NCBI RefSeq assembly: GCF_001984195.1
Contig: NZ_MTQN01000011.1
Location: 930,001 to 994,000 of the forward strand
Reading direction: 5' to 3'
DNA from: Kribbella sp. ALI-6-A
Lineage (GTDB): Bacteria; Actinomycetota; Actinomycetes; Propionibacteriales; Kribbellaceae
DNA length: 64,000 nt
The notes under the pieces were generated by a model that saw nothing but the letters and a program-made list of their open reading frames with translations, was not told the origin of the DNA and did not search any database. Made by a program: the position numbers and the translations under genes. Of the stretch, positions 55,535 through 64,000 are shown in pieces (positions within the stretch are counted from its first letter, which is position 1; the number at the start of each line of letters is the position of its first letter).

Positions 55535-57237
55535 CAACAGTGGCCACGAAAGAACTTCCCCCGCCCGTCGCCTGGGTCGACGACCGGCTCGGCATCGCCA
55601 AGCTGGGCAAGAAGAACCTGCGCAAGGTGTTTCCCGACCACTGGTCGTTCATGCTCGGTGAGATCGCCCTCTACAGCTTCATCATCCTGCTGCTGACCGG
55701 CGTCTTCCTCACCTTCTGGTTCAAGCCGTCGATGGCCGAGATCGAGTACCAGGGCTCGTACAGCCTGCTCAAGGGCCTGCACATGTCCGAGGCCTACGCC
55801 TCGACGCTGGACATCTCGTTCGACGTCCGCGGCGGTCTGCTGATGCGCCAGATCCACCACTGGGCCGCGATCCTGTTCGTCGCCTCGATGATGGTCCACC
55901 TGCTGCGCATCTTCTTCACCGGCGCGTTCCGCAAGCCGCGTGAGCTGAACTGGGTGATCGGCTTCGGGATGCTGTTCCTCGGCATCATCGAGGGCTTCCT
56001 CGGCTACGGCCTGCCCGACGACCTGCTGTCCGGCACCGGTCTGCGAATCACCCAGGGCATGATCCAGGCCTCCCCGGTGATCGGGACCTGGCTGAGCTTC
56101 TTCATCTTCGGTGGCGAGTTCCCCGGTGACGACATGGTGTCTCGGTTCTTCACCGTGCACGTGCTGCTGATCCCCGGCCTGATCCTGGCCCTCGTCACGG
56201 CCCACCTGATCCTGGTCGTGTACCACAAGCACACCCAGTACCCGGGTCCCGGCCGGACCGAGAAGAACGTCGTCGGCTACCCGCTGATGCCGGTCTACAT
56301 GGCCAAGGCCGGTGGCTTCTTCTTCGTCGTGTTCGGCATCACCGCGCTGATGGGCGCGCTGCTGCAGATCAACCCGGTCTGGCTGTACGGCCCGTACAAC
56401 CCGGCCGAGGTGACGGCGGGCTCGCAGCCCGACTGGTACATGGGCTGGCTGGAAGGCTCGGTCCGCCTGATGCCCGGCTTCGAGTCGGAGTTCTGGGGCG
56501 TGACGCTGAGCTGGAACCTGCTGATCCCGGCCCTGATCGTCCCGCCGGCGTTCGTCACCCTGGTGGCCCTCTACCCGTTCATCGAGCAGTGGATCACCGG
56601 CGACAAGCGGGAGCACCACCTGCTCGACCGGCCGCGCAACATGCCGACCCGGACCGGGATCGGGGCGGCGTTCATCACCTTCTACGGCCTGCTGTGGATC
56701 GGTGGTGGCAACGACCTGATCGCCACCCACTTCGGGGTCTCGCTGAACTCGGTCACCTGGTTCCTGCGCTTCGCGGTGTTCTTCGGCCCGGTTCTGGCCT
56801 TCTGGGTCACGCGGCGGATCGCGATCTCGCTGCAGCGGGCCGACAACGACCGGCTGCTGCACGGCCTGGAGACCGGTGTGATCATGCGGTCGCCGGACGG
56901 TGAGTACACCGAGCGGCACGCGCCGATCTCGCCGTACGAGGCCTACGAGCTGACCGCTCGGGACCGGATCCTGCCGCTCGAGGTCGGTCCGGAGACCGAC
57001 GAGAACGGCGTCCGGGCTCCGCGGCGCGGGCTGACCAAGTTCCGTGCGGCACTGTCGCGCTTCTACTTCGCCGACTCGGTGCAGAAGCCGACGGCGGCGG
57101 AGATCGAGCAGGCCCACGCGCACGGACACGGTCACGACGACCACGAGGAGCTCGGCCACAGCGGCGAGGTTCCCGGGGTCACCGGCACCGTCGAGACGGA
57201 CGACGAGACCGCACGCGAGCAGATCTCCAAGCACTGA
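55531..57237 (+). CDS. qcrB: Cytochrome bc1 complex cytochrome b subunit
   Basis: The 568 aa product is cytochrome b, with His ligands for two b-hemes in MRQIHHWAAILFVASMMVHLLRIFF and in the HVLLIPG-ALVTAHLILVVYHKH helix. A quinone-site loop PGPGRTEKNVVGYP is present. The C-terminal extension of about 120 residues ends in HGHGHDDHEELGH, a His-rich tail. It carries the menaquinol oxidation site targeted by bc1 inhibitors. Two GTG starts are possible: 55531 overlaps qcrA as GTGA, and 55540 has better spacing from GAGGG. A strong terminator follows. Confidence 0.96.
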   Translation: MTTVATKELPPPVAWVDDRLGIAKLGKKNLRKVFPDHWSFMLGEIALYSFIILLLTGVFLTFWFKPSMAEIEYQGSYSLLKGLHMSEAYASTLDISFDVRGGLLMRQIHHWAAILFVASMMVHLLRIFFTGAFRKPRELNWVIGFGMLFLGIIEGFLGYGLPDDLLSGTGLRITQGMIQASPVIGTWLSFFIFGGEFPGDDMVSRFFTVHVLLIPGLILALVTAHLILVVYHKHTQYPGPGRTEKNVVGYPLMPVYMAKAGGFFFVVFGITALMGALLQINPVWLYGPYNPAEVTAGSQPDWYMGWLEGSVRLMPGFESEFWGVTLSWNLLIPALIVPPAFVTLVALYPFIEQWITGDKREHHLLDRPRNMPTRTGIGAAFITFYGLLWIGGGNDLIATHFGVSLNSVTWFLRFAVFFGPVLAFWVTRRIAISLQRADNDRLLHGLETGVIMRSPDGEYTERHAPISPYEAYELTARDRILPLEVGPETDENGVRAPRRGLTKFRAALSRFYFADSVQKPTAAEIEQAHAHGHGHDDHEELGHSGEVPGVTGTVETDDETAREQISKH

Positions 57238-57250
57238 CCCGCACCACCTG

Positions 57251-57281
57251 AAAGGCCCCGGCTCTCAGAGCCGGGGCCTTT
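57251..57281. terminator. Bidirectional terminator of the qcr operon
   Basis: AAAGGCCCCGGCT (57251-57263) and AGCCGGGGCCTTT (57269-57281) form a perfect 13-base stem with a 5-base loop and end in TTTCGCTTTC. It lies between convergent qcrB and the oxidoreductase gene. Confidence 0.9.
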
Positions 57282-57301
57282 CGCTTTCTGCGGAGGTGGA
57301 C

Positions 57302-58252
57302 TCAGTTGACCAGGACGATCTTCCCGCGGGCGTGACGGCTCTCGCTGAGCTCGTGCGCGGCCGCGACCTCGGCCAGCGGGAACGTCGCCGCCACTGGGAT
57401 CCGCAGCCGGCCCTCGTCAGCGAGCCCGACCGCCGTCGCGAGACCGTGCACGGCCAGCGGATCGGCACCCGCTCCGACCGCGGCACCGGTCTCGTCCGCC
57501 GGCGCGCTGTGCGACATGTGTACGCCGTGCTGGGCGGCGGTGAAGTCGGCGATCGTCACGACCCGCGCCGGGTCGCCGGCGATGGCGATGAGCTCCGGCA
57601 GCGCGCCTCCCGCGCAGTCGAACACCGCGTCCACGCCGTTCGGTGCCAGCGCCCGGACCCGATCCCCGAGCCCCGGCCCGTACGTCGTGGGCTCGGCGCC
57701 CAGCGACCGCAGGAACTCGTGGTTGCCTTCGCTGGCGGTACCGATGACCCTCGCTCCGCGGGCGGCGGCGAGCTGAACGGCGACGGTCCCCACTCCCCCG
57801 GCGGCTCCCTGGATCAGGACCGTGTGGCCTGCGCGGACGTTCAGCAGGTCCAGGACGCGCGTGGACGTCTCGACGTTGCCGGCGGCCCCACCGGCCTCCT
57901 CCCAGCTCCAGACGGCCGGTTTCGGCGCCCAGGCGGCCAGGACCACGAAGTCGGCGTTCGCGGCCCGGTCGGTCATCGTGACGAGGCCGAAGACCTCGTC
58001 ACCCAGGCTCACTCCGTCGACGCCCTCGCCGAGCTCGTCCACGACTCCCGCGGCGTCGAAGCCGGTCCGGTACGGAAAGGTGACCGGCACGAACTCCCGG
58101 AACCGCCCGCCGCGGAGCGCGGTCTCTCCCGGCGACAGCCCGGAGGCCTTCGCCGCGATCCGGATCTGCCCCGGGCCGGCGTGCGGCTCGGGCGTCTCGG
58201 CGACGCGCAGGACGTCAGGTGGTCCGTACTCGGTGAACTCGATCGCTCTCAT
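57302..58252 (-). CDS. Quinone oxidoreductase-like NADP-dependent dehydrogenase (MDR)
   Basis: The 316 aa enzyme is a zinc-free medium-chain dehydrogenase/reductase. It begins MRAIEFTEYGPPDVLRVAETPEPHAGPGQI and has the coenzyme motif VLIQGAAGGVGTVAVQLAAARGARVIGTAS, typical of NADPH-dependent quinone or enone reductases. No catalytic-zinc Cys/His set is present. The ending FPLAEVAAAHELSESRHARGKIVL is classical. It is divergent from a TetR gene, which probably controls it. The substrate is unknown. Confidence 0.92.
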   Translation of the reverse strand: MRAIEFTEYGPPDVLRVAETPEPHAGPGQIRIAAKASGLSPGETALRGGRFREFVPVTFPYRTGFDAAGVVDELGEGVDGVSLGDEVFGLVTMTDRAANADFVVLAAWAPKPAVWSWEEAGGAAGNVETSTRVLDLLNVRAGHTVLIQGAAGGVGTVAVQLAAARGARVIGTASEGNHEFLRSLGAEPTTYGPGLGDRVRALAPNGVDAVFDCAGGALPELIAIAGDPARVVTIADFTAAQHGVHMSHSAPADETGAAVGAGADPLAVHGLATAVGLADEGRLRIPVAATFPLAEVAAAHELSESRHARGKIVLVN

Positions 58253-58258
58253 GCCGCG

Positions 58259-58264
58259 AACGTA
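58259..58264 (-). promoter_or_regulatory. -10 element of the oxidoreductase gene (leaderless)
   Basis: TACGTT on the minus strand is six bases before the ATG at 58252; no ribosome binding site is visible. Confidence 0.5.
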
Positions 58265-58287
58265 GCGGAACACCCCGTCCGGTTCGG

Positions 58288-58293
58288 TAAAGT
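58288..58293 (+). promoter_or_regulatory. -10 element of the tetR-type gene (leaderless)
   Basis: TAAAGT lies seven bases before the GTG at 58301. Only 23 bases separate it from the divergent oxidoreductase -10, so one operator could control both. Confidence 0.5.
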
Positions 58294-58300
58294 GAGAGCA

Positions 58301-58945
58301 GTGACTACTCAAGTGGGAACGCCGGTCGCAGGGCGGCCCGCCGGCGCGCTGCGCTCGGACGCCCGGGACAACCGTGAGCGCATCCTGGTGGTCGCGCGGC
58401 TGGCGTTCGCGGCCGAGGGACTCGACGTGCCGATCCGCGAGATCGCGCGGCGGGCCGAGGTCGGCGTCGCGACGCTCTACCGGCACTTCCCGACCAAGGA
58501 GGCCCTGCACGTCGCGGCCTTCGCCGAGCAGATGACGCTTTGCTCAAGGATCGTGCAGGACGGCCTGGACGCGGCCGACCCGTGGCAGGGCTTCAGCCAG
58601 CTGATCGAGCGGATGATGGAGCAGCACGCCCTCGACCGCGGCTTCGCCCGGGCCTTCACCTCCAGCCTCCCACCGGCCGCCGGGTTCGCCGCCGAACGGG
58701 ACCGGACGCTGCGCTCGCTGCTCGAACTCATCCAGCGGGCCAAGTCCGCCGGTGCGCTGCGCGAGGACTTCGTACTGGAGGACCTCTTGCTGGCCATGAT
58801 GGCCAACGAGGGCATCCGCGCGGCGTCCCCCGAGCAGCGCGTGGCGGCCTCCCGCCGGTTCGCCGCCCTGATGCTCCAGTCGTTCCAGGCGAATCCCGTC
58901 GCGGCGCCCCTGCCGCCGGCCGTGCGGCTCCCTGTCAGCAGGTGA
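58301..58945 (+). CDS. TetR/AcrR family transcriptional regulator
   Basis: The 214 aa regulator has the TetR N-terminal helix-turn-helix (RILVVARLAFAAEGLDVPIREIARRAEVGVATLYRHFPTKEALHVAAF). The helical ligand domain includes PWQGFSQLIERMMEQHALDRGFARAFTSS, as in SbtR-like and other TetR members. It probably represses the divergent quinone oxidoreductase gene and itself. Inducer unknown. GTG 58301 is chosen for the leaderless -10. The C-terminal tail is Pro-rich. Confidence 0.92.
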   Translation: MTTQVGTPVAGRPAGALRSDARDNRERILVVARLAFAAEGLDVPIREIARRAEVGVATLYRHFPTKEALHVAAFAEQMTLCSRIVQDGLDAADPWQGFSQLIERMMEQHALDRGFARAFTSSLPPAAGFAAERDRTLRSLLELIQRAKSAGALREDFVLEDLLLAMMANEGIRAASPEQRVAASRRFAALMLQSFQANPVAAPLPPAVRLPVSR

Positions 58946-59006
58946 CCGCGGGCCTCTCGGTGGATCCAGGCGGGCGCGTCAGGTCAGCATCGTGCAGCTC
59001 GCCTGG

Positions 59007-60773
59007 TCAGTCCGCCGAGTCGCCGTGCCAGGACCGCCACAGCGCCGCGTAGGCACCGTCCCGCTCGAGCAGCTCCTGGTGCGAGCCGAGCTCGATGATC
59101 CGGCCCGCTTCCATCACCGCCACCCGGTCGGCGTCGTGCGAGGTGTGCATCCGGTGCGCGATCGCCAGCACCGTGCGGCCGTCCAGAATCACCGCCAGCG
59201 CCCGCTCGACGCTCCGAGCCGTCGTGGGATCCAGCATCGAGGTGGCCTCGTCCAGCACGACCGTGTGCGGATCAGCGAGTACGACGCGCGCCAGCGCGAT
59301 CTGCTGCGCGTGCGACGTCTCGAGCGCCAGTCCACCGTTGCCCAGCACCGTGTCCAGGCCGTCCGGCAGGTCGTCGATCCAGCTTGCCCCCACGGCCGCC
59401 AGCGCGGCGCGCAGCTCCTCGTCGGTCGCCGTCGATCTGGCGATCAGCAGGTTGTCGCGGACCGTGTCGGCGAACACATGGTGGTCCTGGGTGACCAGGA
59501 CGATCTGCTCGCGCAGCCGTTCGGGCGGAAGCTCGGCGACCGAAACCCCGCCCACAGTGACCGACCCGGTCCGAGGATGCTCGATACCGGTCAGCAGACG
59601 ACCCAGCGTCGACTTCCCGGCCCCGGAGACTCCGACGATCGCCAGATGCTCCCCCGGCTGGATGGCCAGGCTGACGTCGGTCAGCACGTCAGGGCCGCCC
59701 GGATACGCGAAGCTGACGCCGCTCACCTCGATCCGGTCGCCGACCGGCTCGGCTGACGTCGTCCGGGCGGGCCGGGCCATTGTCTCGATCCCCTCCAACC
59801 GGGCGAAGGAGGCCGACGAGCTCTGGATCTGGTCGATCAGCAGCTCCAGCACTTCCAGCGGCCCGGCCAGCTGACGAAGGTAGAAGACGGCGGCAATGAT
59901 CGCGCCGAGTGTGAGCTGCCCGTTGCCGTACAGGGCCCCTCCCACGAGCAGTACGCCGACCAGCGGCAGCACGTAGGAGACATCGACGACCGGGAACAGC
60001 ACGGTCCGCAGTGCCAGGGTCCGTAGCCGGGTGTCGCGGGAGTGCTCGATCGCCTCGACACTCGCCCGCAGCCTGCGTTCCTGGAGCCCGAAAGCCTCGA
60101 CGGTCCGGCCACCGGAGACCGTCGCCGTGAGCACCTCGGTCAACGTCGACGCGGCGGCGCCGGCCTCCAGGTACGCCGTACGCGCCCTGGCCAGGTACCA
60201 GCGGCCGGCGAACCAGATCCCCGACAGGCCGACCACGGCACAGGCACCCATCAGCGGATCGACGGCGAACACCGCGACGAAGATGAACAGCGTCTGCAGG
60301 ACGGCGATGAGGGCATCCGGTACGGCGTCCCGCAGCGTGTACGCGACCGAGTTCACGTCGGTCGCCGCCCGCGAGGTGATGTCGCCGGTCGGCACCCGCT
60401 CGGCGACGGCGGCCGGCAGCCGCAGCACCCGGCCGAGGAACTGGTCGCGCACCTGCGCCGAGGTCCGTTCGCCGAACCGCGCTCCGACGTTGCGGGCCCA
60501 GCGCGTCAGCACCAGCTGCAACAGCGCACACGCCACGATCAGCAGGGCCAGCCGGTCGATCTGCTCTCCCCCACGACCGCTCGCGACCGCGTCGACGATC
60601 TTTCCGAACAGCCAAGGGCCGCCGAGTGCGGCCACGGTGGCCAGCACGTTCAGCAGCACCATCAGGGCGAAGGTTCGCCGCGCGGTCCGAATCAGCGACA
60701 ACCCGGCCCGCCACGTCTCCCGCTTGGTCGCCACCGGAAGATGACCGTCCGGCCCGATCGGATCGCCGGCCAT
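59007..60773 (-). CDS. ABC exporter half-transporter B (intact Walker sites, degenerate signature)
   Basis: The 588 aa product has a six-helix exporter membrane domain (about 30-325) and an ATPase domain (about 340-575). Walker A is GVSGAGKST, Walker B is TVVLDEATSMLD and the H-loop is AIAHRMH, all standard. The signature LSGGQ is replaced by ETSHAQQ. With the partner half at 60773-62521 it would form a heterodimeric exporter with one competent ATP site. It starts one base into the partner's stop (TGATG). Substrate may be a drug, lipid or peptide. Confidence 0.9.
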   Translation of the reverse strand: MAGDPIGPDGHLPVATKRETWRAGLSLIRTARRTFALMVLLNVLATVAALGGPWLFGKIVDAVASGRGGEQIDRLALLIVACALLQLVLTRWARNVGARFGERTSAQVRDQFLGRVLRLPAAVAERVPTGDITSRAATDVNSVAYTLRDAVPDALIAVLQTLFIFVAVFAVDPLMGACAVVGLSGIWFAGRWYLARARTAYLEAGAAASTLTEVLTATVSGGRTVEAFGLQERRLRASVEAIEHSRDTRLRTLALRTVLFPVVDVSYVLPLVGVLLVGGALYGNGQLTLGAIIAAVFYLRQLAGPLEVLELLIDQIQSSSASFARLEGIETMARPARTTSAEPVGDRIEVSGVSFAYPGGPDVLTDVSLAIQPGEHLAIVGVSGAGKSTLGRLLTGIEHPRTGSVTVGGVSVAELPPERLREQIVLVTQDHHVFADTVRDNLLIARSTATDEELRAALAAVGASWIDDLPDGLDTVLGNGGLALETSHAQQIALARVVLADPHTVVLDEATSMLDPTTARSVERALAVILDGRTVLAIAHRMHTSHDADRVAVMEAGRIIELGSHQELLERDGAYAALWRSWHGDSAD

Positions 60774-62521
60774 CAGCTGCGTCTCGACGTCGGCGTCTCG
60801 CCGGAGTCCTGGTCCGGCGCGGACTCACCGAGGGCGCGGGAAACCAGCAGCTGATAGCCCGGTACGGCGTCCAGCAGTTCGTGATGCGTGCCGGTCGCGA
60901 CGACCTTCCCGTCGGCCAGGAAATGCACCACGTCGGCCACATCCAGGACCGCCGGTGAGGTGGTCGCCACCAGGGTCGTCAGCTCTGCACGGGCGGCTCG
61001 CAAGCGCTGCGCGATCAGCGTCTCGGTGTACGCGTCGACCGCCGAGGTGGGTTCGGAGGCCAGCAGGAGTTCAGGCTCCGCCGCGACGGCCCGGGCCAGC
61101 CGGATTCGTTGCCGCTGGCCCCCTGAGAAGTTCCGTCCCTGCGGGGCAACCCTGGTCGCCAAGCCGTCGGGCGCCGCGGCCAGGATGTCGTCCGCCGCGG
61201 CAGTGTGCAGTGCATCGACCAGCAGCGCGTCGTCCCGGTCGACCCGTCCGGACACCACTTCGCGAAGCGTTCCGGCGAAGAGGTCGGCGCCGTTGTCGGC
61301 CACCAGAATCCGCCGCCGGACCTCGGCAGGGTCAATCGCTGCCAGCCGCCGGCTGCCCCACGTGACCTCCGACCGGGTGAAGCCACCCAACCGGTCGATG
61401 ACGACCAACGCATCGCCAGGGCGAGCACTGGCGACCGCGGTGAAGCTGCCCGGCTGGAGTGTCACGCCGGAGTCCGGATCACGCAGTACGGCTCCGGCGG
61501 CCGGTCCCGGCTCACCCGCAACCTGCTGCGAGTCCGGGCGGGCGCCCAGGAAGTCCACGACCCGCCGCGCGGCCACGAGGCCCTGGTTGATGTCCGACGC
61601 ACTCTCGATCAGCGCCGCGAGCGGTACGACGAGAAACGCGACGTAGCCGTAGGCACCGATCAGCTCACCGACCGAGAGATCCCCGGCGACGACCATCCGC
61701 GCAGCCAGCCAGGTCACGCCGGCGAGGAAGACCACCGGCGCTCCGACCCCGATGGCCGGGATCCAGCTCGCGATCGCGGCGACCCGGTAGCCCTCGTCGC
61801 GTAGCTCGCCCGAGCCCTGCGCGTAGCGGCTGGCGAACCGCGGCTTGCCGCCCACGCCGTTCAGCACGTGCAGGCCCTGGACGATGTCCACCAAGCGCGC
61901 GGTCAGGTGTCCCTGACGCTCGCGGTAGACCGTCGCGCGGTTCTGCAGCCGGCCGAGGATCGGCCCGATCAGCACGGCGATCACGGGCAGCCCGAGCAGC
62001 ACGACCACGGCCAGCAGCGGCGACATGGAGAACAGCAGGAGCGCGACGACGACACAGGCCACGACCGCGCCGACGCCCGGACCGACCACAGCCAGCGTGT
62101 TGCCGATCACCGAGGCATCGCTGATGCCGATGGTCGCCAGCTCGCCCGTGGTGGCCTTCCGGTTCAGCTCGTTGCCGAGCACCGTCGAGTGAACGACGAC
62201 GGCGTGCACGGTCCGGTAGGCGCCGTCCAGCCTGACCTTCGTCATCGTGCGATGCCGCAGGATCGACACGAACGCGGTCAGCACCCCGGTCGCGAGCAGA
62301 GCACCGATCCACGGCAGCAGCGTCGGAAGCCCGCCTCGGCGCAGCCCTTCGTCGGTCGCCCGCGCCAGCAGGTACGGCGTCAGGACGAGCAACATGAACC
62401 AGACGATGCTGAGGAACGACCCCAGCGCCGCCCGGCCGCGCTGACGACCCACCAGCCACAACAGGTACCGCCGAGCGCTCCGCAGCGCACCTGGTCGAGG
62501 TACGCCGTACGTCGCGGTCAC
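60773..62521 (-). CDS. ABC exporter half-transporter A (degenerate Walker sites, intact signature)
   Basis: The 582 aa product has six membrane helices (about 35-315) and an ATPase domain. Walker A is lost (SARPGDALVVIDRL in place of GxxGxGKS) and Walker B has ASEPTSAVD where the Asp before Glu is Ser. The signature FSGGQRQRIRLARA is standard, and the H-loop His is absent (ATTSPAVLD). Its defects complement those of partner B. It begins with GTG, 22 bases after the L,D-transpeptidase gene, and is coupled to the second half by TGATG. Confidence 0.88.
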   Translation of the reverse strand: MTATYGVPRPGALRSARRYLLWLVGRQRGRAALGSFLSIVWFMLLVLTPYLLARATDEGLRRGGLPTLLPWIGALLATGVLTAFVSILRHRTMTKVRLDGAYRTVHAVVVHSTVLGNELNRKATTGELATIGISDASVIGNTLAVVGPGVGAVVACVVVALLLFSMSPLLAVVVLLGLPVIAVLIGPILGRLQNRATVYRERQGHLTARLVDIVQGLHVLNGVGGKPRFASRYAQGSGELRDEGYRVAAIASWIPAIGVGAPVVFLAGVTWLAARMVVAGDLSVGELIGAYGYVAFLVVPLAALIESASDINQGLVAARRVVDFLGARPDSQQVAGEPGPAAGAVLRDPDSGVTLQPGSFTAVASARPGDALVVIDRLGGFTRSEVTWGSRRLAAIDPAEVRRRILVADNGADLFAGTLREVVSGRVDRDDALLVDALHTAAADDILAAAPDGLATRVAPQGRNFSGGQRQRIRLARAVAAEPELLLASEPTSAVDAYTETLIAQRLRAARAELTTLVATTSPAVLDVADVVHFLADGKVVATGTHHELLDAVPGYQLLVSRALGESAPDQDSGETPTSRRS

Positions 62522-62543
62522 CGCGGCCCGATGGCTGGATCGA

Positions 62544-63797
62544 TCAGGCGAGCGCCGAGCCGGCCTTGTACGCCGTCCAGGACTGGTTCCAGTCGGTCCA
62601 GCCGTTGCCGGACTCCATACCCCGGGTGGTGCCGGTGACGATGACAGGGTCGCCGCGCAGCGTCTGCGCGAAGTACCACGCGCCGTCCTTGAGGCTCATG
62701 CCGACGCAGCCATGGCTGACGTTCTCAGTGCCCTGGCTGCCGCTCGACCACGGAGCGCCGTGGATGAACTCGCCGGAGCTGGTCACCCGCTGGGCGTACT
62801 GGACGTCGTGGATGTCGTAGTACTCGGGGTCGCCGGGCTGAATGCCGACGGTGCGGGCGTCCATCCGCTTGGTCCGGTACTTCTCCATGATCACCTTCAC
62901 CCCGCTGCGGGTGGTGAAGCCGTCCTTGCCGGCGGTGATCGGGATGGTCCGGGCGAGCTTGCCGTTGATGGTCACGGTCATCGTGTGCTTCTTCACGTCG
63001 ACCTTGCTGACCACCGACTTGCCGATCGCGAAGTTGATCTGCCGGCTCGCCGAGCCCCACACGCCGTTGCCCGCGTTCACGCCCTGGGTGGCGATGTTCA
63101 CGGTGATCTTGGTGCCGGCCGGCCAGTAGTCCTTCGGCCGGTAGTTGACCTGCTTGCTGCTCACCCAGTGCCAGCTGCCCTCGACCGGGACCGAGGTCTT
63201 CACCGACAGCCGCTTCTCGACCGCGGCGCGGTCCTTGACCGGGTTGTTCCAGTAGATCTGGACCGGCATCGCGACACCGACCGTCTCGCCGTTCAGCGGC
63301 GCCACTGACGCCTTCAGCCGGGCACTCGCGGCCAGCGTCTTGAACGTCGAGCTGATCTGCACGGTCTTGCCGTCGCTGCCCTGCGCGGAGCCGGACACGG
63401 TGTACGTCGTGCTCGGCTTCAGCTGCGGCAGCGAGGTCCACTCCGACTTGGCGTCGTTGAACGTCCCGCTGACCTTGCCGCCGTCGCCGTCGCGAACAGT
63501 GATGTCCGTGAGCGTTCCGGAACTGGTGACCACCTTCACCGGCTGGTCCGGCCGGACCGCGGACGCGTTTTTCGCCGGGGTCACGGTCACGGTCGCCGCG
63601 GCCGGATCGGCCGACGGGCTGTTGCTCGTGGTGGTACTGGCCCCCGGGGTGGTCGACGCGCCGGGCGTCGAGCTGCTCTGGGAGCCTCCGGCGGGTGGGT
63701 TGCCGGCCTCGGAGTCACTGCATCCCGCGGCGACCACCAGCATCGCGCAGATCCCCGCCACGGCCAGGCCGCGCTTGCGCACCGAACTACCCAACAC
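62544..63797 (-). CDS. L,D-transpeptidase lipoprotein
   Basis: The 417 aa protein (GTG 63797 with an AGGGGAG ribosome binding site) has a lipoprotein signal ending in VVAAGC, so it is anchored outside the membrane. A Ser/Thr/Pro-rich linker, two Ig-like (BID) domains (about 70-260) and a YkuD catalytic domain follow. Catalytic residues are the His in FIHGAPW and the Cys in SHGCVGM. It makes 3-3 peptidoglycan cross-links, like Ldt enzymes of mycobacteria, and is insensitive to most penicillins. It lies first in a minus-strand series with the ABC exporter, though their co-transcription is only inferred. Confidence 0.93.
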   Translation of the reverse strand: MLGSSVRKRGLAVAGICAMLVVAAGCSDSEAGNPPAGGSQSSSTPGASTTPGASTTTSNSPSADPAAATVTVTPAKNASAVRPDQPVKVVTSSGTLTDITVRDGDGGKVSGTFNDAKSEWTSLPQLKPSTTYTVSGSAQGSDGKTVQISSTFKTLAASARLKASVAPLNGETVGVAMPVQIYWNNPVKDRAAVEKRLSVKTSVPVEGSWHWVSSKQVNYRPKDYWPAGTKITVNIATQGVNAGNGVWGSASRQINFAIGKSVVSKVDVKKHTMTVTINGKLARTIPITAGKDGFTTRSGVKVIMEKYRTKRMDARTVGIQPGDPEYYDIHDVQYAQRVTSSGEFIHGAPWSSGSQGTENVSHGCVGMSLKDGAWYFAQTLRGDPVIVTGTTRGMESGNGWTDWNQSWTAYKAGSALA

Positions 63798-64000
63798 CCT
63801 GTTTTCTCCCCTGAATTCCGTCCACCGCCGCGGCAAGCCTAGCTCGCGCCCCCGTCGGCCCCAACGCACCGGATCGTCACCAGCACGGCGGGCCACCGGG
63901 CCCGCAGTACTGATGACGATCGGTACGGCGAAATAGTTCGGTTGTCCCGGCCCCGGAGAGCCGGTGTCACGCACGGTCAGTGCGCGTGGTCACCACGGTA
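63798..64000. other. Intergenic sequence at the right edge
   Basis: These 203 bases lie upstream of the L,D-transpeptidase gene. I see no gene and no clear promoter here. Confidence 0.4.

Noticed and set aside
1..64000. tRNA, rRNA, insertion sequence, integrase or prophage genes
   Set aside because: None could be recognised in either strand. Clover-leaf-like or transposase-like sequences were not found.

Overview
The window is high-GC actinomycete DNA. Gene content and order fit an actinobacterium outside the mycobacteria. A Kribbella/Nocardioidaceae-type soil organism is my inference; no 16S or marker phylogeny is visible. The backbone keeps an order known from Mycobacterium tuberculosis (aroG, acyltransferase, ArsA-like ATPase, SRPBCC, fadD15, pimB, NlpC/P60, DnaQ-UvrC fusion, trpD, ctaE-qcrCAB; the Rv2178c to Rv2196 neighbourhood). 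Accessory genes are inserted into this backbone.

Layout. 1-2.75 kb: minus-strand end of threonine aldolase, class II DAHP synthase, a DUF2237 protein and a PlsC-type acyltransferase. 3.0-7.7 kb: plus-strand hydrolase, membrane protein, TIGR00300/LOR-SDH enzyme, SnoaL and VOC proteins and a crotonase. 7.7-14.2 kb: minus-strand SDR, EEP phosphohydrolase, two adjacent ROK sugar kinases, a small acidic protein, ArsA-like ATPase and a double-SRPBCC protein. 14.3-16.1 kb: FadD. 16.1-22.1 kb: small accessory enzymes, an ECF sigma factor with a SnoaL domain, and an 830-bp gene-free stretch holding four related hairpin repeats. 22.2-29.7 kb: a sugar utilisation locus (binding protein, two permeases, two glycosidases, LacI regulator) with paired operator-like sites. 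29.8-35.2 kb: MFS exporter and divergent ArsR-type regulator, two membrane proteins and a carboxylesterase.

35.2-42.6 kb is a minus-strand block: a truncated alanyl-tRNA synthetase paralogue, PimB-type mannosyltransferase, M48 protease, a membrane-anchored peptidase-MA-like protein, NlpC/P60 hydrolase and a small Cys-rich protein. 42.7-50.3 kb: NYN-domain protein, DEDDh/GIY-YIG nuclease, stand-alone RAM protein and two tandem proteins with long Gln/Pro/Gly-rich segments. 50.4-57.2 kb: trpD, a receiver-like protein, a CtaG-type assembly factor and the ctaE-qcrC-qcrA-qcrB respiratory operon. 57.3-63.8 kb: quinone oxidoreductase with divergent TetR, a heterodimeric ABC exporter and an L,D-transpeptidase lipoprotein.

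The most striking observation is upstream of the truncated AlaRS paralogue. An apparently leaderless promoter precedes a 21-codon ORF with 8 Ala codons. A hairpin lies over those codons, followed by a strong terminator-like hairpin, and an alternative antiterminator pairing of 9 out of 10 bases can be drawn. This has the architecture of an alanine-responsive transcription attenuator. Other points of interest are the hairpin repeat cluster at 18.1-18.9 kb, many promoters of TAnnnT-N6/7-RTG form that predict leaderless mRNAs, and complementary motif loss in the two ABC half-transporters.
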